From the NCBI RefSeq assembly GCF_002216795.1, contig NZ_CP022316.1, positions 2,170,001 through 2,234,000 on the forward strand: a stretch of 64,000 bases of DNA. Reading direction: 5' to 3'. The translations under genes were made by a program, and so were the position numbers. Of the stretch, positions 42,653-51,241 are shown piece after piece. The notes beneath the pieces were generated by a model. It was given only the letters and a program-made list of their open reading frames with translations. It did no database searches and was not told the origin of the DNA. The DNA is from Brachybacterium avium. GTDB taxonomy: Bacteria; Actinomycetota; Actinomycetes; Actinomycetales; Dermabacteraceae. Every line of letters starts with the position of its first letter. The stretch's first letter is position 1.

Positions 42653-43501
42653 ATGACCACCTCGCCCCGCCTCCCCTTCCGTGACGGCCACTCGATCCCG
42701 CAGCTCGGCTACGGGGTCTGGCAGGTCGAGAACGACGTCGCCGCCGAGGTGGTGGTCGCGGCGCTCGAGGCCGGCTACCGCCACGTCGACACCGCCCGCG
42801 GCTACAACAACGAGGCCGGCGTGGGCCAGGCGCTGCGCACCGCGGGCCTGCCGCGCGACGACGTCTTCGTGACCTCCAAGGTCCCCAACCAGGACCAGGG
42901 CTACGACGCGACCCACGCCTCCTTCGACGCCACCATGGCCGATCTCGGCCTCGACGAGCTCGACCTCTACCTGATCCACTGGCCCGCCCCGTCGGCCGGG
43001 CTGTCGGTCGGGACCTGGAAGGCCCTCATCGAGCTGCAGAAGCAGGGCCGCATCCGCTCGATCGGCACCTCGAACTTCCGCATGGAGGACCTCATCGAGC
43101 TCGAGTCCAAGACCGGCGTGGTGCCGGTGCTGAACCAGATCGAGCTGCATCCGTACTTCAACCAGCCCGAGCTGCGTCGCTTCCATGCGGCCAAGGGGAT
43201 CGTCACCGAGTCCTGGTCGCCGTTGGGGCAGAACGGCGGGGAGCTCGAGGATCCCGTCATCACGCAGATCGCCGATGCCCACGACGTCAGCCCGGCCCAG
43301 GTGATGATCGGCTGGAACCTCGCGCTCGGCAACGTGGTGATCCCCAAGTCCGTCACGCCCGAGCGGATCGTGGCGAACTTCGCCTCCCTCGAGCTGACCC
43401 TCACCGAGGACGAGGTCGCCCGGATCAGCGCCCTGCACAAGGGTGAGGACGGCCGCCGCGGCCTGCATCCGGCCGAGTTCGCCGGGCACCAGGGCGCCTG
43501 A
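42653..43501 (+). CDS. aldo/keto reductase
   Basis: This 282-residue NADPH-dependent oxidoreductase folds as a TIM barrel. The catalytic tetrad is D46 (HVDTARGYNNE), Y51, K76 (VTSKV) and H109 (LIHWP). The sequence resembles 2,5-diketo-D-gluconate reductase types. It is probably cotranscribed with the Nudix gene (96-bp gap) and the second EIIA gene. CCAGGAG precedes ATG 42653. The real substrate is unknown; a sugar-derived carbonyl would fit the PTS context. Confidence 0.92.
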   Translation: MTTSPRLPFRDGHSIPQLGYGVWQVENDVAAEVVVAALEAGYRHVDTARGYNNEAGVGQALRTAGLPRDDVFVTSKVPNQDQGYDATHASFDATMADLGLDELDLYLIHWPAPSAGLSVGTWKALIELQKQGRIRSIGTSNFRMEDLIELESKTGVVPVLNQIELHPYFNQPELRRFHAAKGIVTESWSPLGQNGGELEDPVITQIADAHDVSPAQVMIGWNLALGNVVIPKSVTPERIVANFASLELTLTEDEVARISALHKGEDGRRGLHPAEFAGHQGA

Positions 43502-43575
43502 GCCGGGAGGACCCGTGACCGGGAAATGTGCGCGGAAGCAGCCGACCGCGCCGCGGCGCGCGAAGGAGCCGGAGC

Positions 43576-44061
43576 ATGAGTGAGGACAGCGCCGAGACGC
43601 CCGGCACGAGCATCCTGCCCGGGGCGGCGATCGTCGGACTGGAGGTGGACGACGCCTCGGCCGCGCTGCGGGCCCTCTCGGCCCGACTGCGGGAGATCGG
43701 CGCGGTCACCGGGTCCTTCGAGGACGCAGTGCTGCGGCGCGAGCAGAAGCAGCCCACCGGCCTGCCCACGCTCGTGCCCGCAGCGATCCCGCACACCGAT
43801 CCGGAGCATGTGATCACCCCGGGCATCGCGATCGCTGTCCCGAAGCATCCGGTGGCCTTCGGTGCGATCGGCTCCTCCGGGGAGCGCACCATCTGGGCGG
43901 AGCTGGTGGTCATGCTGGTGCTCGATGACGCTCAGAGCCAGCAGGCCGCGCTGCAGACCCTGGTGGCTCGGCTGCAGGAGCCCGAGTCCGTGCGCGGGAT
44001 GCTCGAGGCGACGGATGAGGTCGATCTCGAGCGTCATGCCCGCGAGTGGTTCGCGGGGTGA
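43576..44061 (+). CDS. second stand-alone PTS EIIA-type protein
   Basis: This 161-residue EIIA protein is a paralogue of that at 41.4 kb. The histidine is H73 in AAIPHTD, and 'QPTGLPTLVP' before it mirrors 'YPTGLPTPIP' of the other. It lacks the long acidic tail. GGAG precedes ATG 43576. It ends the EIIA-Nudix-AKR-EIIA cluster, and again no EIIB or EIIC is nearby. Confidence 0.87.
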   Translation: MSEDSAETPGTSILPGAAIVGLEVDDASAALRALSARLREIGAVTGSFEDAVLRREQKQPTGLPTLVPAAIPHTDPEHVITPGIAIAVPKHPVAFGAIGSSGERTIWAELVVMLVLDDAQSQQAALQTLVARLQEPESVRGMLEATDEVDLERHAREWFAG

Positions 44062-44068
44062 GCCGTGA

Positions 44069-44104
44069 GTTCCGTGCGCTCTGACCACCCTGGTGGCACG
44101 GAAC
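44069..44104. terminator. hairpin between convergent EIIA and Gfo/Idh genes
   Basis: GTTCCGTGC (44069-44077) and GCACGGAAC (44096-44104) form a 9-bp stem with an 18-base loop in the gap between convergent genes. Confidence 0.6.
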
Positions 44105-44121
44105 CCACGACTCGCCGCAGA

Positions 44122-45258
44122 TCAGACCCCGGCAGGCACCGTCGCCAGCGTCGCGGCGAAGGGGTCGAAGTCGGCCGGCATCGGTTCGACCTCGGTGAAG
44201 CGCGAGTCGATCTGGACGATCGAGTCCTCGGCGATCGCGGTCTCGATGCCCACCATGATGTCCAGGACGTGCGCGGCGATCTCGCCCTGGGCACGGTGGG
44301 GCACCCCGGCGCGGAGCGCCCGGGCCATCTCCAGCACGCCCAGGCCGCGGCCGGTGGTCGCGCCGGTGGCGGGCACTGCGGTCGGCTCCTCGCCGCGGTA
44401 GGCGGTCAGGGCCGAGTCGCCGTCGAAGACGTTGGGATCGGGGAAGGCGAGCGTCGCCTCGGTGCCGTACACCTCGACGAAGCCGGTGCGCGTGTGCGGG
44501 GAGTCGAAGCTCAGCAGCACGGTCGCGTTCTGGCCCGAGGTGAAGCGCAGCAGCGCTGCGACCTGCGTGGGCACGGTGACGTCGAAGACCTCCCCGGCCT
44601 TGGGGCCCGAGCCGATGGTGCGCTGCTCACGCGCCTTCGAGCCGACGGCGCTGACCGAGGCCACGGGCCCCAGGGCGAGCACCAGGGTGGTCGTGTAGTA
44701 GGGGGCGATGTCGTACAGCGGGCCGGCGCCCTCCTGGAACAGGAACGCGGGATTGGGATGCCAGGACTCCGGGCCCGGGGACTGGAACAGGGTCAGGGCG
44801 CTGGCCGGGGCGCCGACCCCGCCGTCGCGCAGGGTGCGCAGTGCGGTCTGGATGCCGGCGCCGAGCACGGTGTCGGGCGCGCCGCCCACCCGCACCCCGG
44901 CCTCCGCGGCGGCAGCGAGCAGGGCCTTCGCGTCGGCCGGGTCGGTGGTGATCGGCTTCTCGGTCCACACGTGCTTGCCGGCCGCGACGATCGCTCGGGA
45001 GACCTCGGCATGGGCGGTGGGGATGGTCAGGTTGACCACGATCTCCACCTCGGGGTGGTCCAGCACGTCCTGGGCGGTGCCGGAGGCGGGGATGCCGAAC
45101 TCCTCCGCGCGGGCCGCGGCGGCCTCGGGGACCAGGTCGCCGACGATGTGCACGACGAGGTCCGGGAAGGAGGTGAGGTGGGTGAGGTACTGGGAGGAGA
45201 TGGTGCCGGCGCCGATGAGGCCGACGCCGACGGGGCCGGTCGGGGTCTGAGAGGTCAT
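44122..45258 (-). CDS. Gfo/Idh/MocA-family sugar dehydrogenase
   Basis: This 378-residue NAD(P)-dependent oxidoreductase has an N-terminal Rossmann fold ('VGLIGAGTISSQYLTHL') with the family's 'WTEKPITTD' motif at about residue 93. The C-terminal domain resembles myo-inositol and glycoside 3-dehydrogenases. It is the last gene of a leftward operon containing a sugar importer and a TIM-barrel epimerase. In bacteria such trios process inositols or 3-keto-glycosides; that is inference. Confidence 0.9.
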   Translation of the reverse strand: MTSQTPTGPVGVGLIGAGTISSQYLTHLTSFPDLVVHIVGDLVPEAAAARAEEFGIPASGTAQDVLDHPEVEIVVNLTIPTAHAEVSRAIVAAGKHVWTEKPITTDPADAKALLAAAAEAGVRVGGAPDTVLGAGIQTALRTLRDGGVGAPASALTLFQSPGPESWHPNPAFLFQEGAGPLYDIAPYYTTTLVLALGPVASVSAVGSKAREQRTIGSGPKAGEVFDVTVPTQVAALLRFTSGQNATVLLSFDSPHTRTGFVEVYGTEATLAFPDPNVFDGDSALTAYRGEEPTAVPATGATTGRGLGVLEMARALRAGVPHRAQGEIAAHVLDIMVGIETAIAEDSIVQIDSRFTEVEPMPADFDPFAATLATVPAGV

Positions 45259-45312
45259 AGGGGTGTCCTTCGAGGAGTGGGTGCGGGTTCGCGGTGGTGG
45301 CAGCGGGTCAGG

Positions 45313-46047
45313 TCAGAGGACGGAGCGCAGGTGGGCGACCGACGCCGCGATGCCCTCGAACATGTCGCCTGCGTAGTCGTCGAACTCGATCACGCCGTAG
45401 GCGGCGCCGGAGGCGGCCTGCAGCGTCTCCGCCAGGGGCATCGCCCCGGTGCCGAGGGGGAGCTGGGCGGCGGGATCCGTGGAGAGGTCGCCGTCCTTGA
45501 GGTGGACCAGCTGCACGCGCTCGCCGAGGCGACCCAGCAGTGCGGGCACATCGGCGCCGCCGACGGCCGCCCAGTAGGTGTCGACCTCGAGGACCACCTG
45601 CGGGTCCAGCGCCTCGGCGAAGACCTCGAGCGCGGAGCGCCCGCCCAGCTGCGAGGCGAGCTCGAAGTGGTGGTTGTGGTAGCCGACGCGGATGCCCGCC
45701 TCGGCGGCGGCGACGGCCCGCTGGTTCAGTGTGTCGGCCAGGGCGCGGACCTTCTCGGCGTCGGTCCAGTCCTCCGGGTTCCAGAACGGATCCACGAGGT
45801 ACTGCACGCCGACGGCTTGGGCGGCCTCGAGCACGGCTGGGAAGTCCACCTCGCCGAGGAACGACTGGTGGGCGCTGGGGAAGTCGATCGGGAACTGCTC
45901 ACGGGCACGGACCAGCTCGTCGCGGTATTCCAGCAGGTGGTACGGCTCGGCGTGGGTGAGCTCGAGTTCGACCAGGCGCTGCACGGTGCCCTGGACGTCG
46001 GTCGCGAGCGCTTCGCGCACGCTGTACATCTGGACGGAGATCTCCAT
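45313..46047 (-). CDS. sugar phosphate isomerase/epimerase (xylose isomerase-like TIM barrel)
   Basis: This 244-residue protein has the AP-endonuclease-2-like TIM barrel. Metal ligands are suggested by 'GYHNHHFEL', 'LEVDTYW' and 'LVHLKDGD' along the barrel. Members include hydroxypyruvate isomerases, inosose isomerases and 3-keto-glycoside hydrolases. The ATG at 46047 begins 'MEISVQMYSVREAL', the usual family start, preceded by AAAGGA. It stands between a permease and a Gfo/Idh dehydrogenase, supporting a two-step processing of the imported sugar. Confidence 0.88.
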   Translation of the reverse strand: MEISVQMYSVREALATDVQGTVQRLVELELTHAEPYHLLEYRDELVRAREQFPIDFPSAHQSFLGEVDFPAVLEAAQAVGVQYLVDPFWNPEDWTDAEKVRALADTLNQRAVAAAEAGIRVGYHNHHFELASQLGGRSALEVFAEALDPQVVLEVDTYWAAVGGADVPALLGRLGERVQLVHLKDGDLSTDPAAQLPLGTGAMPLAETLQAASGAAYGVIEFDDYAGDMFEGIAASVAHLRSVL

Positions 46048-46082
46048 CGGGGTCCTTTCGCGGTGGGTGAGAAGTGGTGGGA

Positions 46083-46922
46083 TCATTTCACGGCTCCGGC
46101 GGTGAGGCCGGCGACGAAGTTCTTCTGCATCATCAAGAAGCCGACCACCACCGGGATCGACACCGCGATCGAGGCGGCGAGGACCTGGTTCCAGTAGACG
46201 TTGGTCTGGGTGGCGTACTGGCGCAGGCCCACGGCCAGGGTGCGGGTGTCCTCCGTGGTGAGCACGGAGGCGAACAGCACCTCGCCCCAGGCTGTCATGA
46301 ATGCGTAGATCGCGACCGCCACGATGCCGGGGCGGGCGGCGGGCAGGATGATGCGCAGCAGGATGGTGAGGTTTCCGGCGCCGTCGACCTTGCCCGCCTG
46401 GTCCAGCTCCCGGGGGATGCCGTCGAAATAGCCGGCGAGCATCCAGATGGAGAACGGCAGGGAGAAGGTCAGGTAGGTGATGATCAGGCCGATGCGGGTG
46501 CCCACCAGCGGGATCCCGAAGGTGGTGTCGATGTTGACGAAGATCAGGTACAGCGGCAGCAGGAACAGCACGCCGGGGAACATCTGGGTGGACAGCACGG
46601 TGGTCATGAACGGGGTGCGACCGCGGAACCGCCAGCGGGAGACGGCATAGGCGGCGAAGATCGCCACCACCACGCTGCACAGCGTCGCCACCGAGGTGAC
46701 CACGAGCGAGTTCATGAAGTAGCGCGCCAGCGGCACCGTGGACCACATCTCGATGAACGGCCCGAAGGTGACGCGACTGGGCAGCCAGGAGAACCCGGCC
46801 TGGACGTCCCCGAGCGGTTTGAGGCTCGTGGTGATCATGACGTACAGCGGCAGCAGCACGAACAGGCCGAGGCCGACGAGCACGACGGTGCGGAAGATCT
46901 TCTCGCCGAGGGTCTCACGCAT
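46083..46922 (-). CDS. carbohydrate ABC transporter permease (MalG-like)
   Basis: This 279-residue permease has six membrane segments and the EAA loop seen as 'ELDQAGKVDGAGNLTILLRIILPAARPG'. It belongs to the MalG/UgpE half of CUT1 importers. The last nucleotides of the partner permease overlap its start by 8 bases. Immediately downstream lies the epimerase gene after 35 bp. There is no ATPase gene in this locus. Confidence 0.92.
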   Translation of the reverse strand: MRETLGEKIFRTVVLVGLGLFVLLPLYVMITTSLKPLGDVQAGFSWLPSRVTFGPFIEMWSTVPLARYFMNSLVVTSVATLCSVVVAIFAAYAVSRWRFRGRTPFMTTVLSTQMFPGVLFLLPLYLIFVNIDTTFGIPLVGTRIGLIITYLTFSLPFSIWMLAGYFDGIPRELDQAGKVDGAGNLTILLRIILPAARPGIVAVAIYAFMTAWGEVLFASVLTTEDTRTLAVGLRQYATQTNVYWNQVLAASIAVSIPVVVGFLMMQKNFVAGLTAGAVK

Positions 46923-47892
46923 GGGAGGACTCCTTCCTCCACTGGGTGAAGTACAGGTAGAGCAGGGACACCACCAGCAGGAACAGCAGCAGCAGGACGC
47001 TCATCGCGCTGCCCACGCCGAAGTCCCAGGACAGGAACGAGGCGTTGTAGATGTGGAAGCTGATGAGGTCACCGGCCGGGGGCTGGGCGGTGCCGAACAG
47101 GATGTACGGGGTGTTGAAGTCGTTGAACACCCACAGGAACATCACCAGCAGCATCGTCTGGTTGACCGGGGCGAGCATCGGCAGGGTGACGGCGCGCCAC
47201 TGCCGCAGCGGGGTGGCGCCGTCCATGGCGCTGGCCTCGTAGAGCTCGCCGGGGATGGACTGCAGCCCGGCCATGAACATCAGGAACGCGAAGGGCCACA
47301 TGCGCCAGACGGCGACCACCACCACGGAGATGAAGGCGTTGTCGCCGATCAGCCAGAACGGCGCATCCTCGAACAGTCCCAGCTGTTCGACCAGGATGTG
47401 GTTGATGACTCCGGTGTCGCGCTGGAGCAGGAAGTTCCAGGTGATCACGGCGGCGTACAGCGGCAGGGCGTAGGGGATCAGGAACAGGGTGCGGAACACG
47501 CCGCGCCCGCGGAAGGGACGCTGCAGGGCGACGGCCGCCGCCATGCCCAGCCCCCAGCTCAGACCCACCACCAGGATGGTGAAGCCGAGGGTGACCAGGA
47601 AGGAGCTGAGCAGCTCCTGACCGACGGGGGTGTTCAGGTCGACGGCGATCCGGTAGTTCTCCAGCCCCGCGAAGGGGGCCTCCGTCCAGCGACGGATGAA
47701 GAACTTGGTGAGCTCGACGAAGCTCATCCAGAAACCGGTCACCATCGGGATGATGTGGATCAGCACCTCCAGCACCACGGCGGGCAGCAGGATCAGGTAC
47801 GGGAACCAGGTGCGGCGCGGGCGGCGGCGCGGTGCCGGGGGGTCCGGGCGCGAGGCGGGCGCCGCGGTCCCGGGACGGGTGGAGAGGGTCAT
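46915..47892 (-). CDS. carbohydrate ABC transporter permease (MalF-like)
   Basis: This 325-residue partner permease has a 25-residue basic N-terminal tail, then six segments. The EAA loop is 'ELYEASAMDGATPLRQWRAVTLPMLAP', typical of MalF/UgpA. It overlaps malG-like gene by 8 bp. A GC hairpin (47974-48008) lies between it and the upstream binding-protein gene. ATG 47892 has GAAGGAC upstream. Confidence 0.92.
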   Translation of the reverse strand: MTLSTRPGTAAPASRPDPPAPRRRPRRTWFPYLILLPAVVLEVLIHIIPMVTGFWMSFVELTKFFIRRWTEAPFAGLENYRIAVDLNTPVGQELLSSFLVTLGFTILVVGLSWGLGMAAAVALQRPFRGRGVFRTLFLIPYALPLYAAVITWNFLLQRDTGVINHILVEQLGLFEDAPFWLIGDNAFISVVVVAVWRMWPFAFLMFMAGLQSIPGELYEASAMDGATPLRQWRAVTLPMLAPVNQTMLLVMFLWVFNDFNTPYILFGTAQPPAGDLISFHIYNASFLSWDFGVGSAMSVLLLLFLLVVSLLYLYFTQWRKESSHA

Positions 47893-47973
47893 GGGGGTCC
47901 TTCGGGCGGGGGAGGCACGGATCGGAGCGGCCGACGGGCCGGATAGGGCGAGCGACGGGCCGGATCGGGGCGA

Positions 47974-48008
47974 CCGAGGGGCGGAAGCGGCGTGCTCCCG
48001 CCCCTCGG
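47974..48008 (-). promoter_or_regulatory. intercistronic hairpin between binding-protein and permease genes
   Basis: CCGAGGGGCGG (47974-47984) pairs with CCGCCCCTCGG (47998-48008) over 11 bases around a 13-base loop. It lies right after the binding-protein stop and within one operon. Such hairpins often act as partial terminators or 3' stabilisers, giving more binding protein than permease. There is also a local GCGACGGGCCGGAT repeat beside it. Confidence 0.6.
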
Positions 48009-48019
48009 CCGTCGTGCGC

Positions 48020-49330
48020 TCAGGCGCGGATCGAGTCCTGGGCCGTCTGCATGGCGGTGACGACGTCCTCGCGGGTGACGGTGCCGCCGGTGGCGATCTT
48101 GGCGAACATGCTGTTCATCGCCTGGCCGACGGTGGTCTCGAACTGGTCCTCCCACGGCACCAGCGGCAGCGGGGCGGAGCGCTCGGCGTAGATCTCCATG
48201 AACATCTCCGCCTGCTCGGTGTCATCGGTGAAGGTGGGCTCGCCGTCCACCAGCACCGGCAGGGAGGCGAAGGGCTTGCCGAGCTCGGCCTGGGTCTCCG
48301 GCGAGGTCATGAACTTCATGAACGCGAGGGCACCGTCGCGGTTGTCGGTGTCCGCCATGGCGGCGAGGTTGATCCCGGCCAGGTGCGAGGCGCAGTCGTC
48401 CACCGCATCGGCGGGTGCCGGGAAGGGGACCGCCTTGAACTCCTCGGGCGTCATGCCCTGGGACTCGATGGTGGCGTTGGCGTTGTTCTGGTTGATGATC
48501 ATCGCCGCCTGCTTGTTGGCGAAGGCGGTGACGGACTTGGTGCCGTTGTCGAACTGCGCGTTGGAGGGGTTGACCACCTTGTGCTCCTGCATCAGGTCCA
48601 GGTAGCGCAGGATGCCGTCGACCACGCCGTCCTCGGTGAAGGTGGGCTTCCCGTCGGGACTGTTGAGGGAGGCGCCGTTCTGGGTGGCGTTGATGAAGGC
48701 GAAGTGGTTGTTCTCGGTGTAGGAGCCCGCCGCCAGCGACATCCCGTAGACATCCTTGTCGGGATCCGTCAGGGCCTTGGCGGCCTCGACCATCTCCTCC
48801 CAGGTGGTGGGCGGCTCGATGCCGGCGTCCTCGAACATCTGCACGTTGTAGTACATGCCATAGGCCAGGCCGTACAGCGGGATCGAGGTGGGGTCGGTGT
48901 CGACCGCACCGCCGGTGGCCAGAGCGGCCGGGACGTAGCGGTCGCGCCCGCCGAGCGCCTCGAACTCGGCATCGCCCAGCTCGAGCAGCCCGCCGGTGGC
49001 CTGCAGGCTCACGCCCCAGGTGTTGCCGATGTTGAGCACGTCCGGGCCCTGCCCGGAGGTGATCGCGGTCTGGATACGGGTCTGGAGATCGGACCAGCCG
49101 ATGACCTCGAGCGACACCTCGATGCCGGTCTCCTCGGTGAACTTCTCCAGGACCGGGGTGAGCACCTCCTTGTCGTTCTCGAGGCTGGTGCCCTGGTTCG
49201 AGGCCCAGTAGGTGAGGGAATCGGGCGAGTCGTTGGACCCGCCACCGCCGGAGCCGGAGCCGCAGGCGGCGAGGCCGGCCGCGGTCACGGCGGCGAGAGG
49301 GGCAGCGGACAGAAGTGTGCGTCGTCGCAT
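48020..49330 (-). CDS. carbohydrate-binding lipoprotein (MalE/UgpB type)
   Basis: This 436-residue extracellular solute-binding protein is the receptor of the 46-48 kb importer. The signal peptide ends in a lipobox at C23 (LAAC), followed by a Gly/Ser linker. Family markers: 'EFEALGGRDRYVPAAL', 'PLYGLAYGMYYNVQMFEDAG' and 'TTWEEMVEAAKAL'. ATG 49330 is preceded by AAGGAG. Two LacI-type operators lie 92-119 bp upstream. The sugar is unknown. Confidence 0.92.
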   Translation of the reverse strand: MRRRTLLSAAPLAAVTAAGLAACGSGSGGGGSNDSPDSLTYWASNQGTSLENDKEVLTPVLEKFTEETGIEVSLEVIGWSDLQTRIQTAITSGQGPDVLNIGNTWGVSLQATGGLLELGDAEFEALGGRDRYVPAALATGGAVDTDPTSIPLYGLAYGMYYNVQMFEDAGIEPPTTWEEMVEAAKALTDPDKDVYGMSLAAGSYTENNHFAFINATQNGASLNSPDGKPTFTEDGVVDGILRYLDLMQEHKVVNPSNAQFDNGTKSVTAFANKQAAMIINQNNANATIESQGMTPEEFKAVPFPAPADAVDDCASHLAGINLAAMADTDNRDGALAFMKFMTSPETQAELGKPFASLPVLVDGEPTFTDDTEQAEMFMEIYAERSAPLPLVPWEDQFETTVGQAMNSMFAKIATGGTVTREDVVTAMQTAQDSIRA

Positions 49331-49421
49331 CGGGGGACTCCTTGGTGCGCCGTCATCGGTGAGCGGTCGCAGAGGGGACAGCGAAGGGGGACTGCCGCTC
49401 CGGTCGTCGGGGACACCGAAG

Positions 49422-49449
49422 CTTAATCGATTCGAACTTAATCGATTCG
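49422..49449. promoter_or_regulatory. two tandem LacI-type operators
   Basis: CTTAATCGATTCG occurs twice, at 49422-49434 and 49437-49449, 15 bases apart. Each is built on the palindrome AATCGATT with the central CG of LacI-family operators. They lie between the binding-protein gene (leftward, starts 49330) and the 3' end of the LacI gene (49590), in the only AT-rich island for several kb. The rest of 49331-49589 shows nothing else. Confidence 0.8.
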
Positions 49450-49589
49450 GTAAGTATGGCCGGAGCCCGACGCGAATGTCAACGGAGCTGGGTCACAGAG
49501 CGGTCACGGGCTGCAATGGGCCCTGGGGGATGCCATCCGTGACGGTGTGCGGAACCGTCTGCGGCTCGGTTCCACGTGACCGGGGCTGG

Positions 49590-50618
49590 TCAGGGGCGGG
49601 CGGTCGAGCCGCGCGGGATCAGTGCCGCGGGGGAGTTCTCGATGGTGCTGCCGCCGGGGATCCGGCCGTCGATCTTCTGCGCCAGCAGGTCGCCGGCGGC
49701 GCGGCCCATGTCGAAGGGGCGACGGCTGAGGGCGGTGATGCTCGGAGAGGTCACCTCAGCGATCAGCGAGTCGTCCCAGCTCACCAGGCCGAGGTCGCGC
49801 GGGATGGCGACGCCCTGTGCGGCGGCCGCGCGCAGGGCCCCGACGGCGATCAGGTCGCTCGAGGTGACCACGGCGGGGCGGGCGCTGAGCGACGTGTCCG
49901 CCGCCTGGAAGGCGCGGTAGCCGGAGTCGACCGTGTAGGTGCCGGGGACATGCAGGTGCGGGATGCCGCGCTCCGCGCACAGCCTCGCGAGCAGCTCACG
50001 GCGCCGCCCCTCGTGCGCGTACTCGAAGGGGCCGGTGAGCTGGAGACATCCGTCGTAGCCACGCTCGAGGAGGTGGTCGATCACGGTGGCGGCGTCAGCG
50101 GGCTCCGCGGTCGTCACCTTGACGAAGTCCTCGGGGCCCGAGTAGTGGCCGAGCACCGCGAAGTCCAGGGACAGGGCCTCCAGCACCGGTGGGCGGTGGT
50201 CGTCCTTGGCCAGGTCCAGCAGTACCACTCCGTCGACGCGACGCTGATGCGACCAGGCACGGAAGACGTCGACCTCGTCGTCGGCACCGCCGCGCACGAA
50301 ACGGATCAGCAGCTCGAAGCCATGGGCGCTGGTCGCCGCCTCGATGCCCGCGGTGACGGCCGAGTAGAAGGGCTCGCGGGAGAGCTCCTCCGGATCTCGT
50401 ACCAGCACCAGCCCGATGTTCCCGCTGCGGCCGCGGCGCAGGGCCTGCGCCCCGGAGTGCGGGGTCCAGCCGATGGCGGAGGCATGCTCGAGCACCCGTG
50501 CGCGCATCGCCGCGCTCACCCCGGGCTTGTCGTTCAGGGCGTAGCTCACGGTCGCGGGGGAGATGCCGAGGTCGCGCGCGATGGTGGCGACGGTCGGGCG
50601 GGAGGACTTCCGCGGCAT
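49590..50618 (-). CDS. LacI-family transcriptional regulator
   Basis: This 342-residue repressor has a LacI helix-turn-helix at residues 9-32 ('TVATIARDLGISPATVSYAL', 'NDKPGVS') and a periplasmic-binding-like effector domain ('GNIGLVLVRD' to 'LGLVSWDDSLIAEV'). It lies directly upstream of the sugar importer operon in the same direction and probably represses it through the operators at 49422-49449. The effector is presumably the imported sugar. Confidence 0.93.
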   Translation of the reverse strand: MPRKSSRPTVATIARDLGISPATVSYALNDKPGVSAAMRARVLEHASAIGWTPHSGAQALRRGRSGNIGLVLVRDPEELSREPFYSAVTAGIEAATSAHGFELLIRFVRGGADDEVDVFRAWSHQRRVDGVVLLDLAKDDHRPPVLEALSLDFAVLGHYSGPEDFVKVTTAEPADAATVIDHLLERGYDGCLQLTGPFEYAHEGRRRELLARLCAERGIPHLHVPGTYTVDSGYRAFQAADTSLSARPAVVTSSDLIAVGALRAAAAQGVAIPRDLGLVSWDDSLIAEVTSPSITALSRRPFDMGRAAGDLLAQKIDGRIPGGSTIENSPAALIPRGSTARP

Positions 50619-50853
50619 GAGGCGACTCCAGGTCGGGGGCGGTGGCCGGGACAGTGCGCTCGGCGCTCGACGCAGCGGTGCTGCGGGCCGTGCGTCGGGC
50701 GAGGGCCACGGAGCCGGCTGCGGTCATGATAGTTCTCGGCTCGGCAAGGGGACCGCAGTCGCGGTCCGCCGGGTGGCTTCGGGGAGAGGGTGTCACCACC
50801 GGTGGAGCGGAGTCCGGGCACCCGCCCGAGAAGCCGCCCGCCGGGCGCGCCGG

Positions 50854-51177
50854 TCACCGGGGCCGGAACTGCTCACGAGTCATGTGCTTCGTCTGCTCGT
50901 ACTTCGCCCGGATATCGGCTCGGGTGTCCCCGTCGCGCCAGGGACGCTCCAGAGTGAGAAGAGCGGCCCAGTAGACGACGGCGACGGCGATCATCACGAC
51001 CGCAGCCGTGATGATCGCCGTGCCAGCAGGAACGCCCTTGGTCACCCCGGTGAGGCCCAGCACCCATAGCAGCAGTGCGATCGCTGCGGCCTTGACCACC
51101 CCGGTCGCGAGGTGCCCCATGAGGGCGAGGGAGAACGTCGGGGGGACGAAGTCCGGGGTGTCGCCGTGCTCTGCCAT
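50854..51177 (-). CDS. small membrane protein, 107 aa
   Basis: This short protein has two membrane segments (about residues 22-45 and 50-75) and an amphipathic C-terminus 'DTRADIRAKYEQTKHMTREQFRPR'-like tail of basic and acidic residues. No family recognised. ATG 51177 was chosen as the first Met of a reasonable soluble head; the frame is open upstream. Confidence 0.6.
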   Translation of the reverse strand: MAEHGDTPDFVPPTFSLALMGHLATGVVKAAAIALLLWVLGLTGVTKGVPAGTAIITAAVVMIAVAVVYWAALLTLERPWRDGDTRADIRAKYEQTKHMTREQFRPR

Positions 51178-51241
51178 CGACGTGGAGTCCTCCGGGTGGA
51201 CGATCGGGTCGCAGAGGCCTGTCGGCCCGCCGCCGCGGGGA

